This document shows, in pieces, positions 24,629 to 32,175 of a stretch of DNA of 64,000 bases (within the stretch, counting starts at the first letter, position 1; each line of letters opens with the position of its first letter). This DNA comes from Bacteroidales bacterium (GTDB taxonomy: Bacteria > Bacteroidota > Bacteroidia > Bacteroidales > UBA932). The stretch covers positions 1 through 64,000 of the forward strand of contig JAFSVL010000028.1 of assembly GCA_017445015.1 (NCBI GenBank), given 5' to 3'. Below the pieces are notes generated by a model. The model searched no databases. It worked only from the letters and a program-made list of their open reading frames with translations, and was not told the DNA's origin. Made by a program: the position numbers and the translations under genes.

Positions 24629-25238
24629 GTTTCCCCGGAAGATTATTTTGGGAAGCAATTCCCCGCGCAGGCGTGAACTGTTGTCGGCAATGGGGATAGA
24701 ATTTACGGTCGATACCGACAATTCATTCATAGAAACTGTTCCGGACGGCACGCCTGCCGGCCAGGTGCCCGTCATTCTTTCACGGGGCAAGTCCCACGGC
24801 TTTCACCGCCCCCTGCTTCCGGACGAACTCCTTATCACCGCTGACACGGTGGTCATCCTTCCGGACGGGAAAGAAGGCGTGATTTTCGGAAAGCCGAAGG
24901 ACCGCAACGATGCATTGAGCATGCTGCACGCCCTGTCCGGACGGACACACGAAGTCATTACCGCCGTTTGTCTTAGGACGCTTGACTTAGAGTATTGCTT
25001 CACGGATTCTACAAAGGTGCATTTCGCCGCCCTCAGCGATTCGGAGGCAGAATATTACACAGACAAATTCCGCCCCTTCGACAAGGCGGGAGCCTACGGC
25101 ATCCAGGAGTGGATAGGTCACATCGGGATAGAATGGATCGACGGTTCCTACAACAACGTCGTCGGCTTCCCTACCCAAAAACTGTGGAAAGCCCTTCAGG
25201 AACGCTTTTCCTGCATTTCCTTGCGCCGGGCTTCGTAA
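24612..25238 (+). CDS. maf: Maf-family nucleotide pyrophosphatase
   Basis: A 208-residue Maf/YhdE-type house-cleaning pyrophosphatase that probably hydrolyses dTTP/UTP or modified nucleotides. Marks are IILGSNSPRRRELLSAMGI (11-29), then LITADTVVILPDGKEGVIFG, KPKDRNDALSMLHALSGRTH and FRPFDKAGAYGIQEWIG, including the catalytic Asp of TADT. It starts inside the end of kdsC. Its 3' end overlaps the convergent DUF4491 gene by 43 nt. Confidence 0.9.
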   Translation: MQKPFEFPRKIILGSNSPRRRELLSAMGIEFTVDTDNSFIETVPDGTPAGQVPVILSRGKSHGFHRPLLPDELLITADTVVILPDGKEGVIFGKPKDRNDALSMLHALSGRTHEVITAVCLRTLDLEYCFTDSTKVHFAALSDSEAEYYTDKFRPFDKAGAYGIQEWIGHIGIEWIDGSYNNVVGFPTQKLWKALQERFSCISLRRAS

Positions 25239-25525
25239 TAGGCATGCCGCGCAGGGTTCTCCAGGAACCAGCCCCGGAGCACACGCTTCTCCTGCAGGAA
25301 CATCTCGTGTATGCCCCAGAAGCAGCAAAAGGCAAAGCCGCCGAGCACAATGGAAACGATATCGTTCCGGACAAGCAGGGACAGGCCGGAGAAAAGCAGC
25401 CCGGCAAGCAGCCATACCCACCAGCTCTGTTTCCCCCAGCGATATTCCATTCTGATGACCAGGGGATGACAGATTCCGATGCTCAGGAAGACGGCGGCGC
25501 CGACAATAATACCGTTAAAATTCAT
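25196..25525 (-). CDS. DUF4491 family small membrane protein
   Basis: A 109-residue membrane protein with about three helices (residues 5-20, 31-48, 52-70), starting MNFNGIIVGAAVFLSIGICH. The pattern IEYRWGKQ..WWVWLL and GIHEMFLQEKRVLRGWF is typical of DUF4491, a Bacteroidota family without known role. The ATG at 25525 fits the family start; earlier codons give an unrelated Cys/Trp-rich lead. It follows the MarR gene by about 20 nt and may be the last gene of that operon. Confidence 0.82.
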   Translation of the reverse strand: MNFNGIIVGAAVFLSIGICHPLVIRMEYRWGKQSWWVWLLAGLLFSGLSLLVRNDIVSIVLGGFAFCCFWGIHEMFLQEKRVLRGWFLENPARHAYYEARRKEMQEKRS

Positions 25526-25544
25526 ATTCGTCCGGAAATCGCGT

Positions 25545-25979
25545 TCATGACAGCTGCCGGATGATGGCGTCCAGCATATCAAACAGGCCGGGAACGGTCT
25601 CTACGTTCACACGCTCGCAAAGGACGCCGCGGGCGACGGTATCGGGCACATCCGTCAGTTTCTTCTGCAGATTGCGGCCTTCCGCCGTAAGTTTTACAAT
25701 CCTCTGCCGGGCATCCTTTTTGCCCGGGCTACGCGTTACTATCCCCTCCGCTTCCATGCGCTTGAGCAGCGGCGTCACCGTGTTGGTCTCCAGCATCAGC
25801 CGCTTGGCGATGTCGTTCACCGGCTGCCCATCCTTCTCCCAAAGCACCAGGAGCACCAGGTACTGCGGATAGGTCAGCCGGTATTCCGACAGCAAGGGGT
25901 AGTAAGCCTGCGTAATCAGCCGGGAAGCGGTGTACAGCCTGAAACAAAGCTGATTGTCCAGTCTGAACCTCTCGTCCAT
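25545..25979 (-). CDS. MarR-family regulator, OhrR-like
   Basis: A 144-residue winged-helix repressor. It starts MDERFRLDNQLCFRLYTASR; the Cys at position 12 in LDNQLCFRLY matches the peroxide-sensing Cys of OhrR. The DNA-binding part is KRLMLETNTVTPLLKRMEAE followed by DARQRIVKLT. It probably senses organic peroxides and controls the glutathione peroxidase gene it touches (TAATG overlap of one base). The start is set by the ATG at 25979; the longer frame runs back into the GPx gene. Confidence 0.85.
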   Translation of the reverse strand: MDERFRLDNQLCFRLYTASRLITQAYYPLLSEYRLTYPQYLVLLVLWEKDGQPVNDIAKRLMLETNTVTPLLKRMEAEGIVTRSPGKKDARQRIVKLTAEGRNLQKKLTDVPDTVARGVLCERVNVETVPGLFDMLDAIIRQLS

Positions 25980-26521
25980 TACAGCATTTCCTCGATATCT
26001 TTCTCGAAGGAAGCCGGTTCGGCCACCGGGGCGAAACGCTTGACGAGCGTACCGTCGCGGTTGATGAGGAACTTGGTGAAGTTCCACAGGATGTCGCTAT
26101 CCTTTTTCGCGCTCTTGCTGATTTTCTTCAGCATGGCACGGGTGGCTTTCGCCTTCAGCCCCTTATATTCCTCCTGGGGAGCGGCGGATTTCAGATAGGC
26201 AAAGACAGGATGCTCATCCGGACCGTTCACATCCGTCTTCTGCATCAACGGGAAAGTGACGCCGTGGTTGATGCGGCAGAACTCGGCGATTTGCTCGTCG
26301 CTGCCCGGCTCCTGGTGGGCGAACTGGTCGCAGGGGAAGCCCACGACGACAAGTCCCTTCTCCTTATACCTCTGATACAGCGCCTCCAGTCCGTCATACT
26401 GCGGGGTAAAACCGCATTTGGACGCCGTGTTGACGATCAGCAGGACCTTGCCTTCGAACTGCGCGAAGTCAAACTCCATTCCTTTGCCCGTCAGGGCTTT
26501 GAAATCATAAATCTTTGCCAT
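25979..26521 (-). CDS. Glutathione peroxidase family protein
   Basis: A 180-residue thiol peroxidase. The peroxidatic residue is Cys36 in NTASKCGFTPQYDGLE (31-46), a Cys form rather than selenocysteine. The usual FPCDQFAHQEP loop and WNFTKFLINRDG, with the active-site Trp and Asn, are present. Such bacterial enzymes mostly use thioredoxin. It sits between a ferritin-like gene (one base before its start) and an OhrR-like repressor gene, a coherent oxidative-stress operon. Confidence 0.92.
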   Translation of the reverse strand: MAKIYDFKALTGKGMEFDFAQFEGKVLLIVNTASKCGFTPQYDGLEALYQRYKEKGLVVVGFPCDQFAHQEPGSDEQIAEFCRINHGVTFPLMQKTDVNGPDEHPVFAYLKSAAPQEEYKGLKAKATRAMLKKISKSAKKDSDILWNFTKFLINRDGTLVKRFAPVAEPASFEKDIEEML

Positions 26522-26522
26522 A

Positions 26523-26984
26523 TTACATTTGCTTTACGAGCCAGTTCTGATAGCCGATTTTTTCGATGAGGTCCAACTGCTCCCCGTCCCAATAGAGGTC
26601 TTCTTCCTCGTCAAGCAGGTAGGCCTTCGTGATGTCATAGGTCGTAGGGTCCGCGGCAAGCGAGGGCATTATCTTGTAGAGCATCTCCACCCCTTCTTTC
26701 TGAAGCTTGCAGTCGGCTTCTATATAGGCCTTGGGATCTTCGATCAGGGTCGTTTCGTTACAGACCTTCACCGCGGGGACACAACCCAGGTCGAGCATGC
26801 GGTCGGTGTACTTCTCCACCCATTCCATTTCCTCGGTATAGTGGTCGATGTACTTCTGGCCGAGTTTTTCGAAGCCCTGGCTCTTGAAGAGCTGCCCCTG
26901 CATCTTGTGCACGAAAGCGCTGCCCGTGAGCTCGTTGATGATCATCTGAGAGATCTGAAGTGTAGTTGAAAAATCCATAATCAT
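26523..26984 (-). CDS. Ferritin-like (bacterioferritin-related) protein without the usual ferroxidase His
   Basis: A 153-residue four-helix protein. Helix A contains MIINELTGSAFVHKMQGQLF, helix B YIDHYTEEMEWVEKYTDRML, and the end DEEEDLYWDGEQLDLIEKIG, then YQNWLVKQM, which aligns with the C-terminal helix of bacterioferritin. The histidines expected in the two ExxH motifs are Trp (EMEW) and Asp, so the diiron site looks altered. The ATG at 26984 or 26978 could be the start. A good promoter lies upstream and the gene leads the GPx/OhrR operon. Confidence 0.75.
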   Translation of the reverse strand: MIMDFSTTLQISQMIINELTGSAFVHKMQGQLFKSQGFEKLGQKYIDHYTEEMEWVEKYTDRMLDLGCVPAVKVCNETTLIEDPKAYIEADCKLQKEGVEMLYKIMPSLAADPTTYDITKAYLLDEEEDLYWDGEQLDLIEKIGYQNWLVKQM

Positions 26985-27019
26985 TAATTTTTTTATCGTT
27001 AATTATATCGTTCACGACA

Positions 27020-27050
27020 CAAATATACGCCGAATTTTCGAATTTCCAAA
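27020..27050 (-). promoter_or_regulatory. Promoter of the ferritin-like/GPx/OhrR operon
   Basis: On the minus strand: TTTG (27050-27047), a 19-nt spacer, TATATTTG (27027-27020). This is a full consensus match, about 35 nt before the first start codon. Confidence 0.8.
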
Positions 27051-27069
27051 AAAATGGCCGGTCATCTGC

Positions 27070-27118
27070 AAAAAATTAACTGCGGCACTTTTATCGCCTG
27101 TGCCACCCTCGGCAACAT
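27070..27118. repeat. Palindromic family A, one arm with flank
   Basis: AAAAAATTAACTGCGGCACT followed by TTTATCGCCTGTGCCACC and CTCGGCAACAT is nearly identical, with about two differences, to the left half of the element at 3153-3201. The right half is missing. It lies just after the stop of the SDR gene and upstream of the ferritin-like operon. Confidence 0.75.
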
Positions 27119-27126
27119 TTTTCACC

Positions 27127-27921
27127 TCATTTGAACCGTTTCCAAAGGGCATCTTCCGCCTTTCCGGGCAAAAGGGCCAGCGTGGCAGGGAGCCACAGGT
27201 TCATAAAGCCGGGACGCACAATGCGGCGTTTTCGGGCCATCGCCCGCAAAGCCCTGTCCACCAGCCACTCCGGGGTCCTGATGACACGGGTCTTTACGCC
27301 GAGTTCCAGCAAGTCCTTGCGCAGGCCGTAGAGCGGCGTGGCAATGGCCGCCGGGCAGACGGTCGTGACCCCTACCCCGTAAGGCCGCATTTCAAAACTG
27401 AGCGATTTGCCGAAACTCTTCAGGAAGGCCTTGGTCGCCGCATATACGGTAATTCCGGGCGTCGGGAGCTTGGCCGCCATCGACGACATGTTGAGAATAT
27501 AACCGTAACCGCGCTTTTTCATATCGTCGCCGAAGAGGATGGAACTCTTGACCACGGTCAGGTTGTGCAGATTCATCATCGTACCCACGCGGGCGACATC
27601 CGCCGCTTCCAGTTCCTTGAAGAAGAACATGCCGGCGTTATTGACCAGCACATCCACGACAATCCCCTGCTCCGCACACCAGGCATGAAGCCGCTCGGCC
27701 GCATCCTGCGCGGAGAGATCCTGGAAATGCGGGATGACACGGACCGAAAATTCCGCGGAAAGGGCCTCTGCGGTTTCCTGCAGCTCCTTTTCCCGGTTAC
27801 TGACGATGACGACGTCGAATCCGGCTTCGCAGAAACGTCTGGCATAAATGAGCCCCATTCCGGAGCAGCCTCCGGTCACCAGTGCGGTCTTACAGTTCTC
27901 GTTCAGCTTTTTCAATTTCAT
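27127..27921 (-). CDS. Short-chain dehydrogenase/reductase
   Basis: A 264-residue classical SDR. The cofactor loop is TALVTGGCSGMGLIYARRF (12-30). Catalytic residues appear in ILNMSSMAA (Ser) and VYAATKAFLKSF (Tyr, Lys), with VLVNNAGMFFF between. It has 17-beta-HSD-like features (NNAGMF, MRPYGV.VT.VCP), so a ketone, sterol or fatty-acyl substrate is possible but unproved. Its first 32 nt overlap the end of the old-yellow-enzyme gene, so the two are probably co-translated and may act on one substrate. Confidence 0.88.
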   Translation of the reverse strand: MKLKKLNENCKTALVTGGCSGMGLIYARRFCEAGFDVVIVSNREKELQETAEALSAEFSVRVIPHFQDLSAQDAAERLHAWCAEQGIVVDVLVNNAGMFFFKELEAADVARVGTMMNLHNLTVVKSSILFGDDMKKRGYGYILNMSSMAAKLPTPGITVYAATKAFLKSFGKSLSFEMRPYGVGVTTVCPAAIATPLYGLRKDLLELGVKTRVIRTPEWLVDRALRAMARKRRIVRPGFMNLWLPATLALLPGKAEDALWKRFK

Positions 27922-29110
27922 TTTTCAGGGATTTGGGCAGATTCTCGACACAATGATGACAGCGCATTTCCAGGGTGTACATGCGTCCGATGCAATAATT
28001 GGAATGGCGGCAGCCGCTGCGCACGATTTCTCCGCGCTGGAGTTTGTTCACGAAATCGGTATCATGCACCAGGGCACGCGCGACCTGCAGCCCCTGGAAT
28101 CCGGCGGAGAGCACTTCCTCCATCTTATCCCGGGAAACGAGCCCGCCCACATAAATGAGCGGCAGTTTCAGGACCGCCCTGAACCGCTTGGCCTCTTCCA
28201 GAAAATAGCCCTCGGACCAGGGCACGGTGGGAATCACCTTGCGGCCCGCCAGTCTCAGCCCCAGTTTCAGCCACCAGAAATGCCTCGGATCCATGTAATG
28301 TCCGAGCGTTCGAAGCGGCATCGCCCCGCGCATCACTTCCATGGGCGCCTTGCTGACAAAACCCGCACTGAGCACCAGGGCATGCACGCCCAGCCGTTCC
28401 AGTTCCTTTGCTACTTCCAGGCACTCCGGCGTCTGCATGCCGCCCTTGAAGCCGTCGTGCATATTCATCTTGACAATGACGCCGATGTCGTCCCCGGCCG
28501 CCTGCATCACCTCCCGAATCACCATACGCATGAAGCGCATGCGGTTTTCCAGCGTACCGCCGAATTCATCGCGGCGGCGGTTCGTATAGGGGGAAAGGAA
28601 CTGACTGATGAGGTAGCCATGCCCGGCATGGACCTCCACGCAGTCAAAGCCTGCCTTGCGCGCCAGGTGGACGGCCTTTCCATAATCTTTTGCCAGGGCT
28701 TCGATTTCTTCGCGGCGAAGCGCCCGGTGAAAGGTCGGGGAATACAGATTGAATCCGGATGAAGCCCCTACCGGCATACAGCCGCAGGTCTTCCGGTGCG
28801 TCATATTTCCGCAATGTCCCAGCTGGATGGACGCCTTGGCCCCGTAAGCGTGGACGGCATCCGTCATTTTTTTCAGTTCTGGGACAATTTCTTCACGCAT
28901 CCAGAGCTGTCCGTCGAACGAAAGTCCGGAACGGCAGACGGCGGCATAGGCCACGGTCGTCATGCCCACGCCTCCGCGCGCGACAGCCGTATGGTAGGCA
29001 AAAAGTTCAGGTGTCGGGGCATTGCCCCTGGCCATATTTTCAAAAGCCGCAGAACGGATGATGCGGTTGCGGAGGGTGACCGGACCGAAAGTTACCGGAG
29101 TAAAAATCAT
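27890..29110 (-). CDS. NADH:flavin oxidoreductase (old yellow enzyme family)
   Basis: A 406-residue FMN TIM-barrel enzyme, starting MIFTPVTFGPVTLRNRIIRS. SIQLGHCGNMT, DCVEVHAGHGYLISQFLSPY and TNRRRDEFGGTLENRMRF are signature segments; PLIYVGGLVS binds the FMN phosphate. C-terminal cysteines (CRHSNYC, later CHHC) resemble the Fe-S site of 2,4-dienoyl-CoA reductases, but the C-terminal FAD domain of those enzymes is absent. It probably reduces an activated C=C bond. It overlaps the alarmone-synthetase gene upstream by 4 nt. Confidence 0.87.
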   Translation of the reverse strand: MIFTPVTFGPVTLRNRIIRSAAFENMARGNAPTPELFAYHTAVARGGVGMTTVAYAAVCRSGLSFDGQLWMREEIVPELKKMTDAVHAYGAKASIQLGHCGNMTHRKTCGCMPVGASSGFNLYSPTFHRALRREEIEALAKDYGKAVHLARKAGFDCVEVHAGHGYLISQFLSPYTNRRRDEFGGTLENRMRFMRMVIREVMQAAGDDIGVIVKMNMHDGFKGGMQTPECLEVAKELERLGVHALVLSAGFVSKAPMEVMRGAMPLRTLGHYMDPRHFWWLKLGLRLAGRKVIPTVPWSEGYFLEEAKRFRAVLKLPLIYVGGLVSRDKMEEVLSAGFQGLQVARALVHDTDFVNKLQRGEIVRSGCRHSNYCIGRMYTLEMRCHHCVENLPKSLKNEIEKAEREL

Positions 29111-30207
29111 TTTCGAATCTTTTCAATAAAGGCCAGCGTACTGCGGGCACGCGCAGCGTTGTAGGGAGAAGGACCGTCGATGGCTTCAAAAAGTTTTTCA
29201 AGTTCCAGCGTACCGCCTCCGCGCGACACGGTACAGACGATACAGAGATTTTGAAGCGCCAGCCCGGAGGAAATGATATCCAGGTCCGTCTGGCCGATCT
29301 GGTGCACGGACATCCGGTAGGCCTTTTCGGAGTATTCCGTACGCAGACGTTCCACGTCTCCGATCGTCTCGCAGCCCAGCAGCCGCAGGGCGCTCAGATA
29401 GGAGACCAGCGGCACCTCCTGGACCTCGGCCTGGTTGATGGCGGCAATGCGGGCGGTCAGCGCACCGAACGGGTTCAGCGCCAGATAACTCTTGAAAGAA
29501 TCTCCGCTCAGGGACACCTCGTCGAAGTTTCCGTCGCTTACCAGCGTCTGCACCTTGCGCCGGTAATCGTTGATGCTGGTACGTACGCGGCTGAATTCAT
29601 CGTCGGCAAGTTCCAACACCCCGGCCAGGCGGTTCAGCATCCTAAGATGCTCCGGAGGTACTTCCAGACCGGATTTATAGCCGGTATCGTGGTACATGTT
29701 CGCCCAGACATGCTGCAGGGCCGTGCGCATCTGGATCTCGAAGCGGATTTCATTGAGTTCCGGGAATTCGGGCTCGCTGTACAGTTCCGCCGGAATCCGG
29801 CAGACGTAATGCAACGACATATAACCGAAACTTTCGAGGGAGTGCTGCCTGCGCTTGTCCACGGAGTTCTCCCAGTCAACGTCGAAGGTCTTCTGGATCA
29901 GGGCGGCGATTTTATCTACATCGTCACTGTAAAACGTAATCACGCGCGCGCCGACGATATCGGTAATGTCCCGCACGGAAGCGTACTTCGAGCCTTTGAG
30001 GGCCAGTTTTCCGGCCAGGCTTTCCCCGGTCTTGATCCGGGATTCTATCGCAGTAACGAGGACATGGGCCTCCTCCAGGCTGCGCGAGATAAACTCCGGA
30101 ACCAGTTTTTTCTGCCGCTGATACACGGGAACCAGGGAGCGGAACTCCCCCATAATCGCCCGTCCGTGCAGGTCCAATCCCTTCTCGTAATCCTGCACGC
30201 TAGACAA
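29107..30207 (-). CDS. RelA/SpoT-domain protein (small alarmone synthetase-like)
   Basis: A 366-residue protein. The synthetase domain (about 35-200) keeps the expected residues: SRIKTGESLAGKL, RDITDIVGARVITFY, GYMSLHYVC and FEIQMRTALQHVWA followed by MYHDTGYKS. There is no HD hydrolase domain, TGS or ACT domain, so it would make but not degrade (p)ppGpp or a related nucleotide. A helical C-terminal part (about 205-366) is unassigned and could regulate it. Its start overlaps the STAS gene by 8 nt and its end the flavin reductase gene by 4 nt. Confidence 0.85.
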   Translation of the reverse strand: MSSVQDYEKGLDLHGRAIMGEFRSLVPVYQRQKKLVPEFISRSLEEAHVLVTAIESRIKTGESLAGKLALKGSKYASVRDITDIVGARVITFYSDDVDKIAALIQKTFDVDWENSVDKRRQHSLESFGYMSLHYVCRIPAELYSEPEFPELNEIRFEIQMRTALQHVWANMYHDTGYKSGLEVPPEHLRMLNRLAGVLELADDEFSRVRTSINDYRRKVQTLVSDGNFDEVSLSGDSFKSYLALNPFGALTARIAAINQAEVQEVPLVSYLSALRLLGCETIGDVERLRTEYSEKAYRMSVHQIGQTDLDIISSGLALQNLCIVCTVSRGGGTLELEKLFEAIDGPSPYNAARARSTLAFIEKIRK

Positions 30208-30502
30208 TTTTGATAATATTGCTGAAACCGGTGATGTCGAAGACCTCTTTTACCTGGGGTATCATGTTCTTCATCACCAGGCTGCCGCCGCGCGCATTGA
30301 CGCTTTTCTGAAGCATGAGGAAAATACGCAGCCCCTGGCTGGAGGTATAGGTCATCCCGCTGCAATCCATTACGATTTCAGGCGATTCGCCCTCCATGAG
30401 CGGCGCCACGTCTTTCTGGAACTGGTCGGCATTGGTCGTATCCAGACGTCCGTCCAGCACGACATCATGATGATTGCCGGTAGTGTTGATTTTGATATTC
30501 AT
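30200..30502 (-). CDS. STAS-domain anti-anti-sigma-factor-like protein
   Basis: A 100-residue single STAS domain. GRLDTTNADQFQKDV, then IVMDCSGMTYTSSQGLRI place the likely phosphorylated Ser at 54/55, as in SpoIIAA/RsbV. No anti-sigma kinase or phosphatase is encoded nearby. Its end overlaps the alarmone synthetase gene by 8 nt, so the two are made together; a partner-switch link to stringent signalling is inference. Confidence 0.88.
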   Translation of the reverse strand: MNIKINTTGNHHDVVLDGRLDTTNADQFQKDVAPLMEGESPEIVMDCSGMTYTSSQGLRIFLMLQKSVNARGGSLVMKNMIPQVKEVFDITGFSNIIKIV

Positions 30503-30514
30503 AGCGATAAAAAA

Positions 30515-31348
30515 TTATTTTCCAAGCGCTCTGGCTACGGCTTTTTCAATCCCTTCCCCGCGCAGGTCACGCGCGACGATGGTCCCGTCCGGAGCGAACA
30601 AAATGATATGCGGGATACCCTTGATGCCGTAAGCATCCGTAGCGACACGGTCCGTATTCACGATTTGCGACCACACCACGCCGTGTTCCTTCGCGGCTGC
30701 GGCAGTGTCTTCGGGCTTGTCCCAGACGGCGATGCTCAGCACATCGAAGTCCTCTCCCCCGAATTTTTCATACACAGCCTTGATGTTCGGGATTTCCCGC
30801 TTGCAGGGACCGCACCAGGAAGCCCAGAAATCCGCGAGGATGTATTTCCCCCTGCCCACGAAATCGGACAGGCGCACGGTGTCCCCCTTGGCAGGGTCTT
30901 CCACCACAAAGAAATCGGTGAACATCTTGCCGGGGGCCGTCGTCAATGTGGCGCGGGCACCGGCTTCGAGGGAAGCGAGGGGCTCGGAGGCACGCCAGGC
31001 GGAATCCATCTTCTCCGCGTAGGACAGAATCTCCTCCGGAGCCATATAACCGGCCACATCCTGCAGTGCAATTACGCCGAGGCTGTCGTTCAGGTTCGCC
31101 TCAATGGTCTCGCGGCCGATGGCGAGCAGGCTCTCGACCGCCGTGTCATAGAGTTCCTCCTGCCGCCGGGCAAGGTCTTCCGCCTCCAGCCCGTCTTCTC
31201 CCTGAAGGGCGGTGACCGCCTCTTTATATACATTGACAACCCCTTCCACGCGGCTGTTGTATTCGGCCACCCGCTCGGAAAGCGGACGCGTGCCCTTACA
31301 GGCTACGGCGCAAAGAAGCAGCGCCGCCATCATAAAATACCTTTTCAT
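30515..31348 (-). CDS. TlpA-family thioredoxin-like lipoprotein
   Basis: A 277-residue lipoprotein: signal peptide with lipobox ending AVAC (Cys17), a helical N-terminal part (DUF4369-like region replaced by a charged helix, about 20-130) and a thioredoxin domain (about 140-277) with ADFWASWCGPCK (Cys179, Cys182) and the cis-Pro segment GIKGIPHIILF. It acts in the periplasm in disulfide exchange. It lies 12 nt upstream of the STAS gene, so it may belong to the same transcript. Confidence 0.9.
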   Translation of the reverse strand: MKRYFMMAALLLCAVACKGTRPLSERVAEYNSRVEGVVNVYKEAVTALQGEDGLEAEDLARRQEELYDTAVESLLAIGRETIEANLNDSLGVIALQDVAGYMAPEEILSYAEKMDSAWRASEPLASLEAGARATLTTAPGKMFTDFFVVEDPAKGDTVRLSDFVGRGKYILADFWASWCGPCKREIPNIKAVYEKFGGEDFDVLSIAVWDKPEDTAAAAKEHGVVWSQIVNTDRVATDAYGIKGIPHIILFAPDGTIVARDLRGEGIEKAVARALGK

Positions 31349-31354
31349 ATCAGA

Positions 31355-32164
31355 TTAATCTTGAAGTTTTTCAACAGATTGAAGGTAAGGGGCGCCGTCG
31401 CCCTTCTGCAGGATCAGCACCTCCACCTTGCTGACCGGACCGTCCCCCATCCTGGATTCACAGACGAATATGCGGCTGCATTCCCCCTGGCCATCCCGGT
31501 CGGATACCATCAGCGGCACCAGGTTCAGGTAGGCATAATCCGTCGTCGCCTGAAGGAATACCCCCCTGTCGCTATCCTCGACGGGACGCGGCTCACAGTA
31601 GCCTTCCCCCTCATCGGCAACGCCGCTTCCAAGTCCGGCGAGAAAGTCCGTTACCTCTTCCCCCGCAAAGGCCATCCTCCGTGCGGCGATGCCGAAACTG
31701 CCGAGGATACGGGTCTCGGGCAGGAGCTTCTCCAACGCCCGGGAAGAGGATTTCCGGCCGCCGCTGCCGTAAGTGCAGAAAGGCACCAGGTCCTTGCCGC
31801 TGAAATCGTTGCCGGACACGAAACTCAGCACGGGCGGCGGAATCGTCCCGAACCAGACCGGTTAGCCGAGATACACCCTGCGGTAGCCGTCCAGGTCAAC
31901 AGGGGCGTTGGTAATGGGACGGCATACCCCGTCACGGAATTCCAACCTCGCCTCAGCCACAGTCGCCTCATAGGAGTCCGGATAAGGGGTTTCACATACG
32001 ATGCGCAGCAGGTCCGCCCCGGTCTGCTCCGCAAAAAGCTGCGCCAGCTGCTCCGTATTGCCCGTCCGGGAAAAATACACGACCAGATCCCTGGGCTGTG
32101 CTTTCCTGTTGCAGGCGCAGAGCATAACGCACAGGGCGGCAAGAAGAAAATACCGGGGTTTCAT
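31355..32164 (-). pseudogene. Flavodoxin-like lipoprotein interrupted by an in-frame TAA
   Basis: A 269-codon frame, open in one phase from ATG 32164 to 31355 except for one stop at codon 101 (TAA, minus strand 31864-31862). Before it: a lipoprotein signal (LLAALCVMLCAC), then DLVVYFSRTGNTEQLAQLF, the flavodoxin phosphate loop, up to YRRVYLG. After it: PVWFGTIPPPVLSFVSGNDF, the loop normally written YPVW(F/W). The stop sits where Tyr is expected, a one-base change from TAT or TAC. It is either a recent pseudogene, a readthrough case or an assembly error. A C-terminal extension (about 175-269) is unassigned. Confidence 0.8.
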
Positions 32165-32175
32165 GGAAGAAAAGA

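Noticed and set aside
26405..26425. Selenocysteine in the glutathione peroxidase
   Set aside because: The active-site codon encodes Cys and no in-frame TGA occurs.
31355..31831. A separate 158-codon gene starting MLSFVSGNDF
   Set aside because: It continues the flavodoxin fold in the same frame after one stop codon; no promoter or new start context is seen, so it is the second half of the interrupted gene.
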